Origin: Candidatus Pullichristensenella avicola | GTDB taxonomy: Bacteria > Bacillota > Clostridia > Christensenellales > Aristaeellaceae | Length of the DNA stretch: 64,000 nucleotides | NCBI GenBank assembly: GCA_018711655.1 | Contig: DVIA01000055.1 | Location: forward strand, 21,456-85,455 | Direction: 5' to 3' | Shown: piece after piece, positions 44,222 through 52,593 of the stretch | How positions within the stretch are numbered: position 1 is the first letter of the stretch | Layout of the letters: each line of letters starts with the position of its first letter | Made by a program: the position numbers and the translations under genes | Notes under the pieces: model-generated | The model's database searches: none | What the model saw: the letters and a program-made list of their open reading frames with translations, nothing else | What the model was told of the DNA's origin: nothing

Positions 44222-45697
44222 TTACAGCGGCATATTGCCGTGCTTCTTGGCCGGCTTGGCCTCGCGCTTGCCGCTGAGCATCTCCACGGCGGCGCAGAGC
44301 ATCTGGCGGGTCGCCGCCGGCTCGATCACGTCGTCCACATAACCCAGTTTGGCGGCGTTGACCGCGTCGGCCACGTCGTCCATATAGCGCTGTTCCAGTT
44401 CGGCGCGCTTGGCATAGGGATCGTCCGCGTCCTTCATCTCGTCCGCGTAGAGAAGCTGCGCGGCGATGGGCGCGGTCACGGCGGAAAAGACGCTGCCCGG
44501 CCAGGCGTAGACCACATCGGCCGCGGCGCGGGAGGCCATGGCCGCATAGCTCATGCCGATGGCCTGGCCCGTGACCAGCGCGATGCGCGGCGTGGAGGCC
44601 TCGCTCAGCGCGAACAGAAGCTGCGCGCCGGCGCGGGAAAGCTCGCCCTGCGGGGCGGTGGAAATCTTCATGCCCGTCGAATCCACCACGGTGATAACGG
44701 GAATGGAGAAGCAATCGCAGAAGGAGGCGAACCGCGCCGCCTTCTTGCAGCCGTATACGGTCAGCCTACCCTCGTCCTTGGAGGGCTGGTTGGCGATGAA
44801 GCCCACGGTCGTCCCGCCGAGCTTGCCAAGCGCGGTGACCATGGAAGGCGCGAATTCCTCGCCCAGTTCGACAATATCGCCCAGGTCGGCGACGGCGCGC
44901 AGCACCTCGCGCACGTCGGAAACGGTGTCGATCGTCTCAAACTGCGCAAGTTCGCGGTTGGCGTCGTCCATGGGCAGGTCTACGGCCTCGTCGAGGTTGT
45001 TGGCCGGCAGCATGGCGGCGATCTTGCGCGCCAGGGCGATGGCTTCCTCGTCGCTGTCGGCGGTCAGCTGGGCCATGCCCGAGCGCACGGACGCGTCCGT
45101 GCCGCCGATGGCCTCCAGGTCCATCTGCTTGCCGGCGACCGCGGAAACGACCTGCGGGCCGTTGACGAACAGGCGGCCATTCTTGCTCATGATGACAAAG
45201 TCGCTCATGCCGGCAATGGCCGAGGCGATGCCGCCGCACTGGCCCAGCACCAGGGCGATCTGCGGCACCACGCCCGAAAGCGCGCTCACGCGGCCGGCCA
45301 TCATGGCATAGGCGTTCATGGCGTCCAGGCCTTCGTCCAGGCGCGCGCCGGCGGTGTCAAGAATGGCGATCAGCGGCGCGCCGGTCTTTTCGGCCATATC
45401 CATGACCTTCAACGCCTTTCTGGCGTGCTGCGCGCCGACCGAGCCGCCCTTGACGGTGAAATCCTGCGCGTAGACGAAAACGGGTTTTTCGTCGATCAGG
45501 CCGTAGCCCGTGACCACGCCGGCGTCCTGGTTGAGCACGTCCAGTTCGACAAAACTCGACGCGTCCAGAAGCAGCGCCACGCGCTCGCGCGCCAGGAGCT
45601 TTCCGGCCTTCTTCTGCTTGGCGCAAAGGTCGGGATCGCCCTTGAGGATCGACAGTTTGCGCTCACGAACGACGGGCAAATTGCGTTCCACACTCAT
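44222..45697 (-). CDS. mmdA: carboxyltransferase, methylmalonyl/propionyl-CoA type (12S, MmdA-like)
   Basis: 491 residues; start ATG at 45697 after GGAGGGAAAAGT. Two crotonase-like halves typical of acyl-CoA carboxyltransferases: the first with QDFTVKGGSVGAQHARK and GQCGGIASAIAGMSDFVIM, the second with TGQAIGMSYAAMASRAAADVVYAWPGSVF (key GQAIGMSYAAM). It transfers a carboxyl group between an acyl-CoA (methylmalonyl-CoA, malonyl-CoA or glutaconyl-CoA) and biotin. As the first gene of the operon it makes this locus carry both a CoA-type and an oxaloacetate-type carboxyltransferase. Confidence 0.88.
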   Translation of the reverse strand: MSVERNLPVVRERKLSILKGDPDLCAKQKKAGKLLARERVALLLDASSFVELDVLNQDAGVVTGYGLIDEKPVFVYAQDFTVKGGSVGAQHARKALKVMDMAEKTGAPLIAILDTAGARLDEGLDAMNAYAMMAGRVSALSGVVPQIALVLGQCGGIASAIAGMSDFVIMSKNGRLFVNGPQVVSAVAGKQMDLEAIGGTDASVRSGMAQLTADSDEEAIALARKIAAMLPANNLDEAVDLPMDDANRELAQFETIDTVSDVREVLRAVADLGDIVELGEEFAPSMVTALGKLGGTTVGFIANQPSKDEGRLTVYGCKKAARFASFCDCFSIPVITVVDSTGMKISTAPQGELSRAGAQLLFALSEASTPRIALVTGQAIGMSYAAMASRAAADVVYAWPGSVFSAVTAPIAAQLLYADEMKDADDPYAKRAELEQRYMDDVADAVNAAKLGYVDDVIEPAATRQMLCAAVEMLSGKREAKPAKKHGNMPL

Positions 45698-45864
45698 ACT
45701 TTTCCCTCCAGAACTTTATTGGATATACGTCCATAAACTCAATCACACCCAACTTAACTCTTTCTCCATGTTCCCCCTTTTTCCTGCCGTTTCCTGCGTT
45801 AATTTTTCGCCGTATTTCGCCGCGCCGTTCGGAAGTGATCATCTTTCCGTCACAATGTTGTCGT

Positions 45865-45893
45865 TTGAGTATTGGCGCGCATTCTGCTATAAT
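45865..45893 (+). promoter_or_regulatory. promoter of the His/Cys-module membrane protein gene
   Basis: TTGAGT (45865-45870), 17 bp, TATAAT (45888-45893). Confidence 0.65.
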
Positions 45894-45937
45894 GAATCTG
45901 TATAAAAGGAAATTTACGGCTTTGGCAGGTGAAATCC

Positions 45938-47524
45938 ATGCGCGAAACAGAACGAATCCGCCTCCAACTCTTTGCCCGCAGGGGCGGCCGCAATTACATG
46001 ATGCGTTCGCAAAAGCGCCCCAGCTACAACAGCACGCCCCGGCCCCGGCCGGCGCGAAGGCGCCGCACGCACTACGGCTACCTGGTGTTGACGCTATTGG
46101 TGGCCATTCTGCTGTGGCCGGTGGGCCTGTTTTTGATCTGGAACCGCCGCCTGCGCTGCGGCGTGGGCGGAAAGCTGCTTTGGAGCGTGGCCACGTTGCT
46201 GGTCTTTTCCGGCCTGGTGCTGGCGCTTTTGACCATGCCGACCACCAACCCCGGCATGCAGCGGTTCCAGGATGACGCCAACGACTTTATCACCATGGTG
46301 CGCGCCGACGCGCAGATCGCCTGGGAGACCTTCTCGGAGCGTGCCGGCGACGCCATGGGCAACATGCGCACCGTAGGCTGCTCGGCGGGCAACTTCCTTC
46401 TGACGAAGGCGGCCGACGGCATCGACGAAGGCGTGCGCCTCGCAGGCGACGTGCGCGCCTGGGCCGAAGGCCTGCTGGGCGGCGCGCGCGATGACGCGCA
46501 GGAGGTTCCCCGCGAGGACGCGGAAACCGGCGCGGAGGCAGACGCCTCGCCCACGCCGTCTGCGCAGGCGACCTCCGCCCCTGAAGCTTCCACGCGTCCC
46601 ATCGGCCCTGTTGACGATGCGCAGGCCGAACCGGCGCGCCTGGCCGCTTCCGGTCTTTCTCTGGTCCAGTCGGCGCTGCGCGGGGACGATGCGGAGCAAG
46701 GCGCCTCGCCCGAAGCCACGGCCTACCCCACGCCGACGCCGCGCGCGAGCGCCGCACAAGCGCCCGAGGAAAACGCCGATGCTCCTGAGAACGACGCCGA
46801 CGCGCCCGAGGAAAGCGCCGACGCCGAACCCTCCGCAACCCCGGAGGCCGCGGCGGCAACGCCGCAGCCCGCGCCCGCCGTCGCGCCGGCTCCCGCCGGC
46901 GGAGAGGACGCGGCGGTCGAGCCCAAGCCCGCGGGCGAGTTTACCGTCTACCACACGGCCGGGGGAAGCTGGTATCACACCACGCAGAACTGCTCCGGCA
47001 TGCGCAACGCGCAGGCGTACACGTTGGCCGAATCCGTAGCCGAAGGCTTTGAGCCCTGTTCCCGCTGCGACGCCCCGGCCGCCGCGCTCGTGGAAAACGC
47101 CGACGTGGTCTGGGCCGATGAAGCGGCCGTGTACCACGTCAGCGACGAATGCCCCGACTTTGACGGCGAGGCTACGCTGATGTCGCGCGAGGACGCCGAT
47201 CAGGCGGTCTATGCCCCCTGCGAACGCTGCGGCGCGGCGGACACCGTCGTGCCCGTTCTCACGCCTTCCGCAGCGCCGGAGGAGGCGGAGGAACCGTCCG
47301 ACGCCGCGGCTGCGTCTACCGATGCCGCCGCGGACGAGGCCGAGCGCATGGAACTTGCCCGGGACGTCGTCGTCTACTTCTTTGACGGCTCTGTGGGTTA
47401 CCACGCCGAAAGCGACTGCTATGGCATGACCGGCGCGCCCGAACGCACGCTTTACGAGGCCATCGAAATGGGCAAGCGCGCCTGCAGCCGATGCAATCCC
47501 CCGACCCTGGACGATCTTGAATAA
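45938..47524 (+). CDS. membrane protein with three C-terminal His/Cys (CxxC) modules
   Basis: About 528 residues. A basic, Arg-rich N-terminus is followed by two transmembrane helices (about 46-70 and 80-100) and a long linker (about 185-330) rich in Ala, Pro, Glu and Asp. The C-terminal part repeats a module three times at about 332-375, 398-430 and 477-520: Val-Tyr-(Tyr/His), a His-x(3-5)-Cys pair (WYHTTQNC, YHVSDEC, GYHAESDC), then Ala/Gly-rich helix and CxRC (CSRC, CERC, CSRC). The spacing resembles Ada-type or zinc-ribbon metal sites, four ligands each. I do not know a function; extracellular or cytoplasmic placement depends on topology. Start ATG 45938 is spaced 9 bp from CAGG; GTG 45929 is possible. 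Confidence 0.75.
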   Translation: MRETERIRLQLFARRGGRNYMMRSQKRPSYNSTPRPRPARRRRTHYGYLVLTLLVAILLWPVGLFLIWNRRLRCGVGGKLLWSVATLLVFSGLVLALLTMPTTNPGMQRFQDDANDFITMVRADAQIAWETFSERAGDAMGNMRTVGCSAGNFLLTKAADGIDEGVRLAGDVRAWAEGLLGGARDDAQEVPREDAETGAEADASPTPSAQATSAPEASTRPIGPVDDAQAEPARLAASGLSLVQSALRGDDAEQGASPEATAYPTPTPRASAAQAPEENADAPENDADAPEESADAEPSATPEAAAATPQPAPAVAPAPAGGEDAAVEPKPAGEFTVYHTAGGSWYHTTQNCSGMRNAQAYTLAESVAEGFEPCSRCDAPAAALVENADVVWADEAAVYHVSDECPDFDGEATLMSREDADQAVYAPCERCGAADTVVPVLTPSAAPEEAEEPSDAAAASTDAAADEAERMELARDVVVYFFDGSVGYHAESDCYGMTGAPERTLYEAIEMGKRACSRCNPPTLDDLE

Positions 47525-47696
47525 CGCGCCCTTGCCAATCGCCGCGGAGCATGCCTCCGCGGCATTTTTCGCCCTTTACGAGGCCATTGAAATGGGCAAG
47601 GCCTGCAGCCGGTGCAATCCCCCGACCCTGGACGATCTTGAATAACACGCCCTTGCGCAACCGCCGCGGAGCATACCTCCGCGGTATTTTTCGCCC
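47451..47696 (+). repeat. tandem duplication of the gene's 3' end with its terminator
   Basis: Unit 1 (47451-47574) holds the last 25 codons of the membrane protein gene and the hairpin GCCGCGGAG/CTCCGCGGC with ATTTTTC. Unit 2 (47575-47696) repeats it with about 10 differences, including loss of CGC. The second copy still reads EAIEMGKACSRCNPPTLDDLE and ends in a second terminator (CCGCGGAG 47664-47671, CTCCGCGG 47677-47684, TATTTTTC). It is not linked to a start. Confidence 0.85.
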
Positions 47697-47838
47697 AAAT
47701 TCCAAAGCGGCCCGCCGCATGCCCCCTCTCGCCAAATCGCGCAAACCCATATCTGGCGCGTCCGCCCACGCCCCGACACACCTGGTTTCCCGCCTTCTGC
47801 CTTTGCTCTGTCCGCCCCGCCGCCCACAACATAAAAAG

Positions 47839-48078
47839 CCCCGCCATGCGCAGTCTGGCGCGCCCATACCCGGCCCGCCTGTCCTCGTCCGCCGCGCTGC
47901 GTATGGCTGTTGTTCTGTGCGGCTTGAAATATCGCCTACCTCCGCCCGCCGTGGTCGCGTCGCGCTGCTGGATGGGGAACCCCTCTTCGCCCTGCTCGCC
48001 TGTCCCCTTCTGCTGCCGTCCCGCCGTTCCCCTTCGCCCCACCGTCTGCATCCCCGCCATGCGCAGTCTGGCGCGCCC
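47839..48078. repeat. 27-bp direct repeat in a gene-free stretch
   Basis: CCCCGCCATGCGCAGTCTGG followed by CGCGCCC occurs at 47839-47865 and 48052-48078. A weaker relative (GCAAACCCATATCTGGCGCG) is near 47749. The sequence from 47700 to 48180 is C-rich on this strand and open in several frames but shows no ribosome site or domain; I see no gene in it. Confidence 0.7.
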
Positions 48079-48182
48079 GTTCCCTTCCATCCTGTCCGCC
48101 GCAACGGAAGCATTCCCAGCGCTTTTCTGCCCTGCTCGTTCGCATGAAAAATGGGAAAACACAAAATTCACACGCAAAATGC

Positions 48183-48211
48183 TTGACAATGCCCCTGCAA
48201 TTTGATATAAT
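48183..48211 (+). promoter_or_regulatory. promoter of the tRNA genes
   Basis: TTGACA (48183-48188), 17 bp, TATAAT (48206-48211): a full consensus, 40 bp before the first tRNA. Confidence 0.85.
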
Positions 48212-48251
48212 ACCGCTTGTCGGTCGGGTGCGACGCGCTCGATTGGCGCTT

Positions 48252-48325
48252 AGCCGAATGGTGTAACGGTAACACTAACGACTCTGACTCGTTCATTCTA
48301 GGTTCGAATCCTAGTTCGGCTGCCA
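48252..48325 (+). tRNA. tRNA-Gln (anticodon CUG)
   Basis: Acceptor arms AGCCGAA and TTCGGCT pair perfectly. The anticodon stem AACGA/TCGTT holds loop CTCTGAC, anticodon CTG. The T-arm has GGTTCGAATCC, and G-CCA is encoded. Confidence 0.95.
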
Positions 48326-48328
48326 TAA

Positions 48329-48403
48329 GCCTCCATGGTCAAGCGGTTAAGACGTCGCCCTCTCACGGCGAAAACTGGGGTTCGAGTCCCCATGGAGGTG
48401 CCA
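48329..48403 (+). tRNA. tRNA-Glu (anticodon CUC)
   Basis: Acceptor GCCTCCA pairs with TGGAGGT (one G-U). Stem TCGCC/GGCGA holds loop CTCTCAC, anticodon CTC. T-arm GGTTCGAGTCC, CCA encoded. Three bases after the tRNA-Gln, so they are cotranscribed. Confidence 0.95.
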
Positions 48404-48410
48404 CCAAAGG

Positions 48411-48446
48411 ACTCCGATGTTGATACAATGTCGGAGTTCTTTTATT
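48411..48446 (+). terminator. terminator of the tRNA operon
   Basis: ACTCCGA (48411-48417) pairs with TCGGAGT (48431-48437), then TCTTTTATTTT. Confidence 0.8.
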
Positions 48447-48642
48447 TTGCAGTTTTTGGGTGTTGGAGATGCGAATATGGGCTTATATGTCCGAAAATCA
48501 GCCCAATTCAGGCTTTGTTATGCAAGATTAGTTTGGTTCCTGGCAAAACCCAATTTCATCCCTTCTCCCCTTCCGCGTAGCAGGTCGCTTTTTAGACTAC
48601 TCGACCGCCGTTTTCCCCGTCAAAAAATGAATACCCCTGATA

Positions 48643-48714
48643 TATCGTTACACCGTGTACGCTTTTAATCGTAACACTGTGTACGCTTTATATCGTTACA
48701 CGGTGTTACGATTT
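48643..48714. repeat. three tandem 24-bp units with GTTACAC/GTGTTAC symmetry
   Basis: Units at 48643-48666, 48667-48690 and 48691-48714 share (T/A)ATCGT(T/A)ACAC-GTGTACGCTTT. The third ends as CGTTACAC-G-GTGTTACG, nearly palindromic. Multiple short end repeats of this sort occur at termini of IS21-like elements, but no transposase is near, so it could be an IS remnant or an operator cluster. The surrounding 438 bp (48404-48841) hold no gene I can support. Confidence 0.65.
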
Positions 48715-48783
48715 GATTTTGCCATGCTCGCCAAGGCCCAGAGGATAAGTTATCAGCAACAGCATTGTCATAAGGATAAAATA

Positions 48784-48815
48784 GGGGATTTAAAGTGGCG
48801 TCACTTTAAATCCCC
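48784..48815 (-). terminator. terminator-like hairpin beside the binding-protein remnant
   Basis: GGGGATTTAAAGTG (48784-48797) and CACTTTAAATCCCC (48802-48815) pair perfectly around GCGT; on the minus strand TATTTTATCC follows. Confidence 0.65.
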
Positions 48816-48841
48816 CGTCCGCTATTTGTAGCGGCGCGCTT

Positions 48842-49131
48842 TTACTGCAGCAGTTCCGCTTCCAGATCCTGCAGCATGATATCCAGCGCCGTAATGCCAC
48901 CCTCGGCAGTGTACCACACGGCAGGATGGGCCAGATAGACGATGTTGCCGTTTTTGTAGGCATCCGTGGTCATAACCAGCTCGTTTTCCATGATTTCCTG
49001 CGCGAGCTTCGCGCCTTCGGTTTGAATCGCCGCGTCGCGATCCATCACAAAGATGTATTCCGGCGCTTTTTCCACGATGAATTCAAACGAAGCCTCATTG
49101 CCATGCGTCGCCGTAATGAAATATCTTCTCC
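48842..49131 (-). pseudogene. C-terminal remnant of a siderophore-binding protein
   Basis: From about 49131 down, one frame reads RYFITATHGNEASFEF, then EKAPEYIFVMDRDAAI, AYKNGNIVYLAHPAVWYTAEGG and ends DLEAELLQ at 48842. This is the last quarter of a FatB/YclQ/CeuE-type iron-siderophore substrate-binding protein (motifs SFEF, PEYIFVMDRDAA and VWYTAEGG). Upstream the match stops near 49135 and the rest of the gene, with signal and lipobox, is missing. GTG 49075 would give a 77-residue orphan peptide, unlikely to function. Confidence 0.8.
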
Positions 49132-49204
49132 ATGTATTGGCGCATTCAGCGAAGAAGCCGCGTGCTGCAATGCCTCCTCCGACGCGAAAACCGGCCGTCC
49201 GGTC

Positions 49205-49233
49205 TTGAAAATATATTCGAAATGTTATATAAT
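49205..49233 (+). promoter_or_regulatory. promoter of the SH3-protein gene
   Basis: TTGAAA (49205-49210), 17 bp, TATAAT (49228-49233), 50 bp before the start. Confidence 0.7.
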
Positions 49234-49283
49234 AGGCTTGTTATATTATACCTGCCCAGAGGGGCGATGGAGGAGGAATGGGG

Positions 49284-50156
49284 ATGCGCAATGTGTTCAG
49301 GCGGTTCACGCGGGCGCTTGCATGGCTGGTTGCGCTGTGCATCTGCGCAGGCGCGGGCGGCGAGGCATGGATGCATGCCGCCGCGGAGGGCATGTACGAG
49401 GATTACTACGGCTACGGAATGGGGCGCAACCTCGGCTGGATGTATGTGGTCAACTGCGAGGAGTGGGTGTCCCTGCGCGAGCATCCGGATACCGGTTCCC
49501 GGCGGCTGGCGAAGATACCGCTGGGGACCCGGTTGGAGGTCTATCAGGTCAACGAGGAGTTTGGCGAGTGCGTCTATCAGGGGTATACGGGCTATGTGCT
49601 GCTCTCCTACCTCAGCAGCCGGGAGCCCGTGGCCGAGTCCGCGTCCCCGTCCGATTTTACCGACGGGGAGCTGTTTGAGATGTGGAACGCATGGGTGGAT
49701 GGCAGTCGGCGCGTGGACATGGGTTTGCCGCTGGGCGGCAGCGTCGATCCCCGCGTCGACAGCGTTGACGGCGTGGATATTGGGCAGCACGCGCATTGGT
49801 TTATGACCACGGTGGGCGAGTTCACCACGGAGGGCATCCTTCGCGGGATGGCCGACCTGTACGGCGCCTATGGCTACATGGATGCGCACGGCGATGTGCC
49901 GTTTCTGGCCTCTCGGCTGGACGAGGCCGGCGCGTCGCTGGAGCTTTTGCATAGCGACCTCTACTCATGGGAGTATGTGGATGGCGGCGACTGGACCTAT
50001 GATTCCCCGTTTTCGACCACTTACGAGTTCTACCTGTTCAAGCTGATGGCGCCGGAGCACGACTACACCTTTCTGGTCTACATGTACTCGATGAGCGACA
50101 ACGGGGAGGCGTACGATCTGGAGATCGTGGGCTGGGAGTCGGCGGGCGTAATGTAG
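49284..50156 (+). CDS. secreted SH3-domain protein of unknown function
   Basis: 290 residues from ATG 49284, six bases after GGAGGAGGA (ATG 49278 overlaps that site less favourably). An N-terminal hydrophobic segment (ALAWLVALCICAGAGGEAWM) acts as a signal peptide or anchor. A bacterial SH3 domain covers about 55-110 (EWVSLREHPDTGSRRLAKIPLGTRLEVYQV, key VSLREHPD...LGTRLEV, then GYTGYVLLSYL), the type that binds cell-wall peptides. The remaining 180 residues (DGELFEMWNAWVDG... DYTFLVYMYSMS) match nothing I know. The gene stands alone. Confidence 0.75.
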   Translation: MRNVFRRFTRALAWLVALCICAGAGGEAWMHAAAEGMYEDYYGYGMGRNLGWMYVVNCEEWVSLREHPDTGSRRLAKIPLGTRLEVYQVNEEFGECVYQGYTGYVLLSYLSSREPVAESASPSDFTDGELFEMWNAWVDGSRRVDMGLPLGGSVDPRVDSVDGVDIGQHAHWFMTTVGEFTTEGILRGMADLYGAYGYMDAHGDVPFLASRLDEAGASLELLHSDLYSWEYVDGGDWTYDSPFSTTYEFYLFKLMAPEHDYTFLVYMYSMSDNGEAYDLEIVGWESAGVM

Positions 50157-50351
50157 CCGCGCCGGGAGAGACCCAGGGCCCGGGACAGTGGGGTGTTTGC
50201 CGTCGCAAATGAAATCTGAACGGGATCCAGGCAAACCCGAAAGCCATCTTGCAAAAGGAGCGTCCGACAGCGATATGGAATGGGGTTTTGCAAAATCTTG
50301 CCTGTTTTAATGCGGAAGTATATTTGCCGAAATTCCGCATATAGAATTGAA

Positions 50352-50380
50352 AACACCGTTGATGCCCCCCGGGGTGAACA
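50352..50380. terminator. hairpin downstream of the SH3-protein gene
   Basis: ACACCGTTGATG and CATCAGCGGTGT can pair around CCCCCCGGGGTGAA. No T-run. The gap 50157-50846 contains this, the palindrome at 50.58 kb and two more hairpins; I see no gene. Confidence 0.4.
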
Positions 50381-50580
50381 TCAGCGGTGTATATTGTTGC
50401 TCTTTATGCTATGCAGAATTTGGGCATATCGCGGGCATTTAGTGTGATTGATGCTGTTATTTCTATTGTGCTTGTCTTGTTCCTATGTATCCAGATCGTA
50501 GAAAAATGTATGGGCAGATTTATCTTTGATCTACTGAATTTGATGGGTGTTGAATGATATGCCGTCTTATTCACCCTCCA

Positions 50581-50598
50581 TTTTACCCCGGGGTAAAA
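50581..50598. repeat. perfect 18-bp palindrome
   Basis: TTTTACCCCGGGGTAAAA. A half site TTTTACCCCC recurs near 50630. It looks like a binding site or a short terminator (TTTTACCCC/GGGGTAAAA); neither gene flanking it is close. Confidence 0.5.
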
Positions 50599-50677
50599 AA
50601 CGGTGGAATTTTCCTCTGAATTTTACCCCCTCTCCCTTTTCGCCAGATTGTATCACTTTCTGGTAAGGGAGCCAAAA

Positions 50678-50712
50678 CCCCTGCGGAGATATATCCCTCC
50701 GCAGGGGTTTTC
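50678..50712 (-). terminator. terminator of the ABC importer operon, probably bidirectional
   Basis: CCCCTGCGGAG (50678-50688) pairs with CTCCGCAGGGG (50697-50707); TTTTC follows on the plus strand and TTTT on the minus strand. Confidence 0.75.
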
Positions 50713-50785
50713 TTTGCCGCGCGGGCAATGAACGCGGCGGCGTTTGGCCCGCGTCGCCGCGCATTCGTTTCGATGCGCAAAACAG

Positions 50786-50825
50786 CGTCGCGGTTCGCAG
50801 ATGCGACGATCTCGGAACCGCGACG
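50786..50825 (-). terminator. second hairpin 3' of the ABC importer operon
   Basis: CGTCGCGGTTC (50786-50796) pairs with GAACCGCGACG (50815-50825) around an 18-nt loop, 22 bp beyond the stop of the last gene. Confidence 0.5.
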
Positions 50826-50846
50826 TTTATCATTCCCCCCTGCGCT

Positions 50847-51641
50847 TCAGTTCAGAACCATGCGGTCGTTGACAACGCCGCCTCCGCTGGCCTGCGTAAA
50901 CAGGCTGAGCAAATGCTCGACGGTAAGGTTTTTCTTCTCTTCCCCGGAGACGTCGATGAGTATATTTCCCTCGTGCATCATGATCAGGCGGTTGCCATGG
51001 GCGATGGCGTCGCGCATGTTGTGCGTGATCATCAGCGTTGTCAGATGGTTCTTTTCAACGATCTGATCCGTCAGTTCGAGCACCTTTGCCGCCGTCTTGG
51101 GGTCGAGCGCCGCCGTGTGCTCGTCAAGGAGCAACAGCCTGGGGCGATTCATCGTCGCCATCAGCAGCGTGATGGCCTGCCGCTGGCCGCCCGAGAGCAG
51201 GCCCACCTTGGTGGAAAGGCGGTTTTCCAGGCCGAGTTCCAGCGAAGAGAGCAACTGGCGGTACGTTTCGCGATCCGACCGCTTGACGCCGCGCACGAAA
51301 CGGCGTCTTTCGCCGCGCTTGGAGGCGATGGCCAGGTTTTCTGCGATCTCCATATCGGGCGCGGTGCCCTTCATGGGGTCCTGAAACACCCTGCCGAGAA
51401 ATTTCGCGCGCTTGTACTCCGGCATGCGCGTCACATCCACGCCGTCGATCTCAATGGAACCGAAATCCGGCTTCCACACGCCGGCGATGGCGTTGAGCAG
51501 GGTGGACTTGCCCGCGCCGTTGCCGCCGATCACGGTGACGAATTCGCCGTCTTTGATCTCCAGATTCAGGCCGTTGAGCGCCGTCTTGGCGTTGACGGTG
51601 CCGGCGTTGAACGTCTTTTGCAGGTTCGTAATCCTAAGCAT
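50847..51641 (-). CDS. ABC importer ATP-binding protein (TrpZ/ABC_sub_bind-linked type)
   Basis: 264 residues. Walker A GGNGAGKST, Q-loop RVFQDPMKGTAP, signature LLSGGQRQAI, Walker B LLLLDEHTAALDPKT and H-loop THN. The DEHTAALD form (His for Pro) is the hallmark of the ATPase that goes with ABC_sub_bind substrate-binding proteins, for example the tryptophan importer TrpXYZ. Overlaps the permease gene by 8 bp. Confidence 0.9.
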   Translation of the reverse strand: MLRITNLQKTFNAGTVNAKTALNGLNLEIKDGEFVTVIGGNGAGKSTLLNAIAGVWKPDFGSIEIDGVDVTRMPEYKRAKFLGRVFQDPMKGTAPDMEIAENLAIASKRGERRRFVRGVKRSDRETYRQLLSSLELGLENRLSTKVGLLSGGQRQAITLLMATMNRPRLLLLDEHTAALDPKTAAKVLELTDQIVEKNHLTTLMITHNMRDAIAHGNRLIMMHEGNILIDVSGEEKKNLTVEHLLSLFTQASGGGVVNDRMVLN

Positions 51642-52557
51642 CCGCCCCGCCTCCCTTCGCCGTTTCCTGCGGCCGCAGGGGCCTGCGCCTGGTGAAATAC
51701 TCGCCCTTTAAGTACGGCACCGCGAGGAAGATGGTCACGATGATCGCCGAGAGCATCTTCAGATAGTCCGTCTTGAGGCCCATGAGGATGACCAGGTTGT
51801 AGATGATGTAGTAAATCACGCCGCCGCCCAGCACGCCGATGAGGCTGACTACGAAATTGGGCTTGATCTTCAAGGACACGGACAGGCCGATGAAGATGGC
51901 GGCAAGGCCGATGACGATGGCTCCGCGGCCGTCGTTGATGTTTGCAGAACCCTTGTACTGCGCGAGCATCGCCCCGGCGAGGGCGACGATGCCGTTGGCA
52001 ATGGCAAGGCCGGCGACCTGGTTCAGTTTCACATTGACCCCCTGCGCCCTGCTCATATCGGGATTGTCGCCCGTGGACTTGAGGGTGAGGCCGATCTGCG
52101 TGTAAAAGAACTGCCACAGGCAGAGGATGACCGCCGTGACCAGAATCAGCATCGCCAGGATGGAGGACGGGTTGTCGCTCATATGTACCCACAGGGCGTT
52201 GGCCCTCGGATCGACCGCAATCAGCGATTTGCCGCCGAGAATGCACAAATTCACGGAATAGAGCATAAGCTGCGTGAGGATGCCGGCCAAAATGGAAGGG
52301 ATACCCAGCGCCGTATGCAGAAGGCCGGTGACCATGCCGGCCAGCGCGCCCGCGACAAGCGCCGCGAGCACGCCGGCCCATACAGGCGCGCCCCTGCCCA
52401 GGAGCACCGCGCACACGCATGCGCCCGTGCAGATCGAGCCGTCTACCGTCAGATCCGCAATATCCAGTATCTTATAGGAAATGTAGACGCCGATGCCCAT
52501 CAGGCCCCAGATCAGCCCTTCCGCAATGGCGCCAGGCAGTGCGTAGAGGAAAGCCAT
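51634..52557 (-). CDS. ABC importer permease (BPD_transp_2 family)
   Basis: 307 residues with eight or nine transmembrane helices. ISYKILDIADLTVDGSICTGAC (key DLTVDGS) at the N-terminus is the conserved pattern of these LivH-like permeases, and GVNVKLNQVAGLAIANGIVALAGA (key GLAIANGIVALAGA) lies in the loop contacting the ATPase. Middle gene of a three-gene importer operon. Confidence 0.9.
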   Translation of the reverse strand: MAFLYALPGAIAEGLIWGLMGIGVYISYKILDIADLTVDGSICTGACVCAVLLGRGAPVWAGVLAALVAGALAGMVTGLLHTALGIPSILAGILTQLMLYSVNLCILGGKSLIAVDPRANALWVHMSDNPSSILAMLILVTAVILCLWQFFYTQIGLTLKSTGDNPDMSRAQGVNVKLNQVAGLAIANGIVALAGAMLAQYKGSANINDGRGAIVIGLAAIFIGLSVSLKIKPNFVVSLIGVLGGGVIYYIIYNLVILMGLKTDYLKMLSAIIVTIFLAVPYLKGEYFTRRRPLRPQETAKGGGADA

Positions 52558-52593
52558 ATCGTATTTCTTCCAATCTCAGTTTTCTTCCCGCGT

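Noticed and set aside
47551..48205. Frames of 120-280 codons on both strands between the module protein gene and the tRNAs
   Set aside because: Composition-driven; they cross the duplicated terminator and the tRNA promoter and show no start signal.
48842..49075. A genuine 77-residue small protein
   Set aside because: It aligns in pattern with the C-terminus of siderophore-binding proteins and its frame continues upstream with further matching sequence.
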